Positions 63,450 to 64,000 of a stretch of 64,000 nt of DNA are shown here, one piece after another. Numbering within the stretch: position 1 is the first letter of the stretch; each line of letters starts with the position of its first letter. This DNA comes from Anas platyrhynchos (Eukaryota > Chordata > Aves > Anseriformes > Anatidae). A program made the translations under genes and the position numbers. The DNA is taken from assembly GCF_047663525.1 (NCBI RefSeq), contig NC_092588.1, positions 106,845,001-106,909,000 of the forward strand. The letters run 5' to 3'. The notes beneath the pieces were generated by a model. The model was not told the origin of the DNA, ran no database searches, and worked only from the letters and a program-made list of their open reading frames with translations.

Positions 63450-64000
63450 ACAGGGGCTGTATACACAGGCCCTGACCGACATGCGGCGCTCCGGCCACTC
63501 CGAGGGGCAGCGTTTGAGTGTGTGCGTGTCCATACCGAGCATTTGCTGCCGGATACCTGCCTGAGTTTGGGAAAGGGGTGATAAACAGGTTTGTGACAGC
63601 CCGTTTGATACGCTGTGACGCTAATAGCTTGAAGGAGCACTCGGTAGGTAGAGAAGCGCTGCGAGGGGTTAGTCAGTCACCAGCATGCTCACAGCGCCGT
63701 GCCAGCAGTGGGCTGTGAGTTGGAGCCAGACAGTTGGTGAGCTCTCCTGTAGGCATCCAGACAAGCCTGCTCCGAGATGACATTTGCTTCGCCACAGATC
63801 TGTCACGGCTCATTTTTCACAGCCCTGTTGAAGTGGCTTATTTATTATCGTCTGTTCTGGTGTTATATCCTGGACACGGGAGAACTGTTTTACCACGCCG
63901 CGGTGCCAGGAATTCCTCGTCGCTGCGCAATCCGACGCCGGGAGAGCGCTCGGGGTAAGGCTGGACGCTTTCCTCAAGGCTGGTGCTGCTAAGGACGGGC
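63450..64000 (+). promoter_or_regulatory. CpG-rich, promoter-like region cut by the window edge
   Basis: CpG density rises sharply here against a CpG-poor background. The last 130 bases contain about 14 CpGs, and 63470-63640 also holds a cluster. A good splice donor (CTCGGG|GTAAGG, exon end at 63954) points to a plus-strand first exon ending here, with a CpG-rich body upstream. No coding start is evident. If the locus keeps vertebrate gene order, ATXN1 (long multi-exon 5' UTR) would lie to the right on this strand, so an ATXN1 5' exon or a neighbouring lncRNA promoter is possible. That assignment is inference only. Confidence 0.4.

Noticed and set aside
1..64000. tRNA, rRNA, CRISPR, operon or prophage-like features
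   Set aside because: No tRNA arm signature, rRNA segment, spaced direct repeats or compact gene arrays were seen; the sequence is vertebrate intergenic DNA.

Overview
This window looks like ordinary bird chromosomal DNA, almost all of it non-coding. The avian call rests on five fragments of CR1 LINE retrotransposons. Two keep the typical avian CR1 3' end (target phrase 'ccttccaac' followed by 'gattctgtgattctg'-type repeats) and two keep recognisable pieces of CR1 ORF2. The window also has the long A, T, AAAC and TTTTG tracts usual in vertebrate intergenic DNA. There is no bacterial, plasmid or phage architecture, and no long intact coding region. I cannot name the species.

The only gene I recognise is on the minus strand at about 22.65-30.6 kb. 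Four exons with good splice signals and compatible phases read as STMND1 (stathmin domain-containing protein 1). They are exon 1 (30513-30596, MGCNTS N-terminus), exon 2 (29454-29634), exon 3 (27160-27314, motif ERQKSSDILEEL) and exon 4 (23620-23742, LEETLKKTPARLEK). A weak trace of a last exon lies near 22.7 kb. The gene appears dead. Codon 17 of exon 1 is TAG, and exon 4 carries what looks like a 4-base deletion that shifts the frame just before the stathmin-like coiled-coil segment. Exons 2 and 3 are still fully open, so the loss would be fairly recent. In other vertebrates STMND1 lies between ATXN1 and RBM24. With this orientation RBM24/CAP2 would lie beyond the left edge and ATXN1 beyond the right edge; neither coding region is visible here.

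Layout. 1-20.6 kb: gene-free DNA downstream of STMND1, with simple repeats and one possible regulatory block at 6.9-7.0 kb (an RFX X-box-like palindrome plus a MEF2-like site). 20.64-21.1 kb: a GC-rich patch running into a plus-strand CR1. 21.86-22.0 kb: a plus-strand exon-like segment of unknown origin. 22.65-30.6 kb: the STMND1 remnant and its introns. 30.6-44.9 kb: gene-free. 44.9-47.4 kb: two old minus-strand CR1 fragments, one from the reverse transcriptase. 47.4-63.4 kb: gene-free, with a CR1 interrupted by an AAAC tract (52.9 kb), a pure 180-bp CTCTC-type microsatellite (56.65 kb), a minus-strand exon-like segment (59.25 kb) and a short CR1 3' end (60.7 kb). 63.45-64 kb: the left part of a CpG-rich, promoter-like region cut by the window edge, with a plus-strand splice donor.

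Exon calls come from splice-site inspection and frame logic by eye. Comparison with STMND1 is from memory of the human protein and was not run as an alignment.
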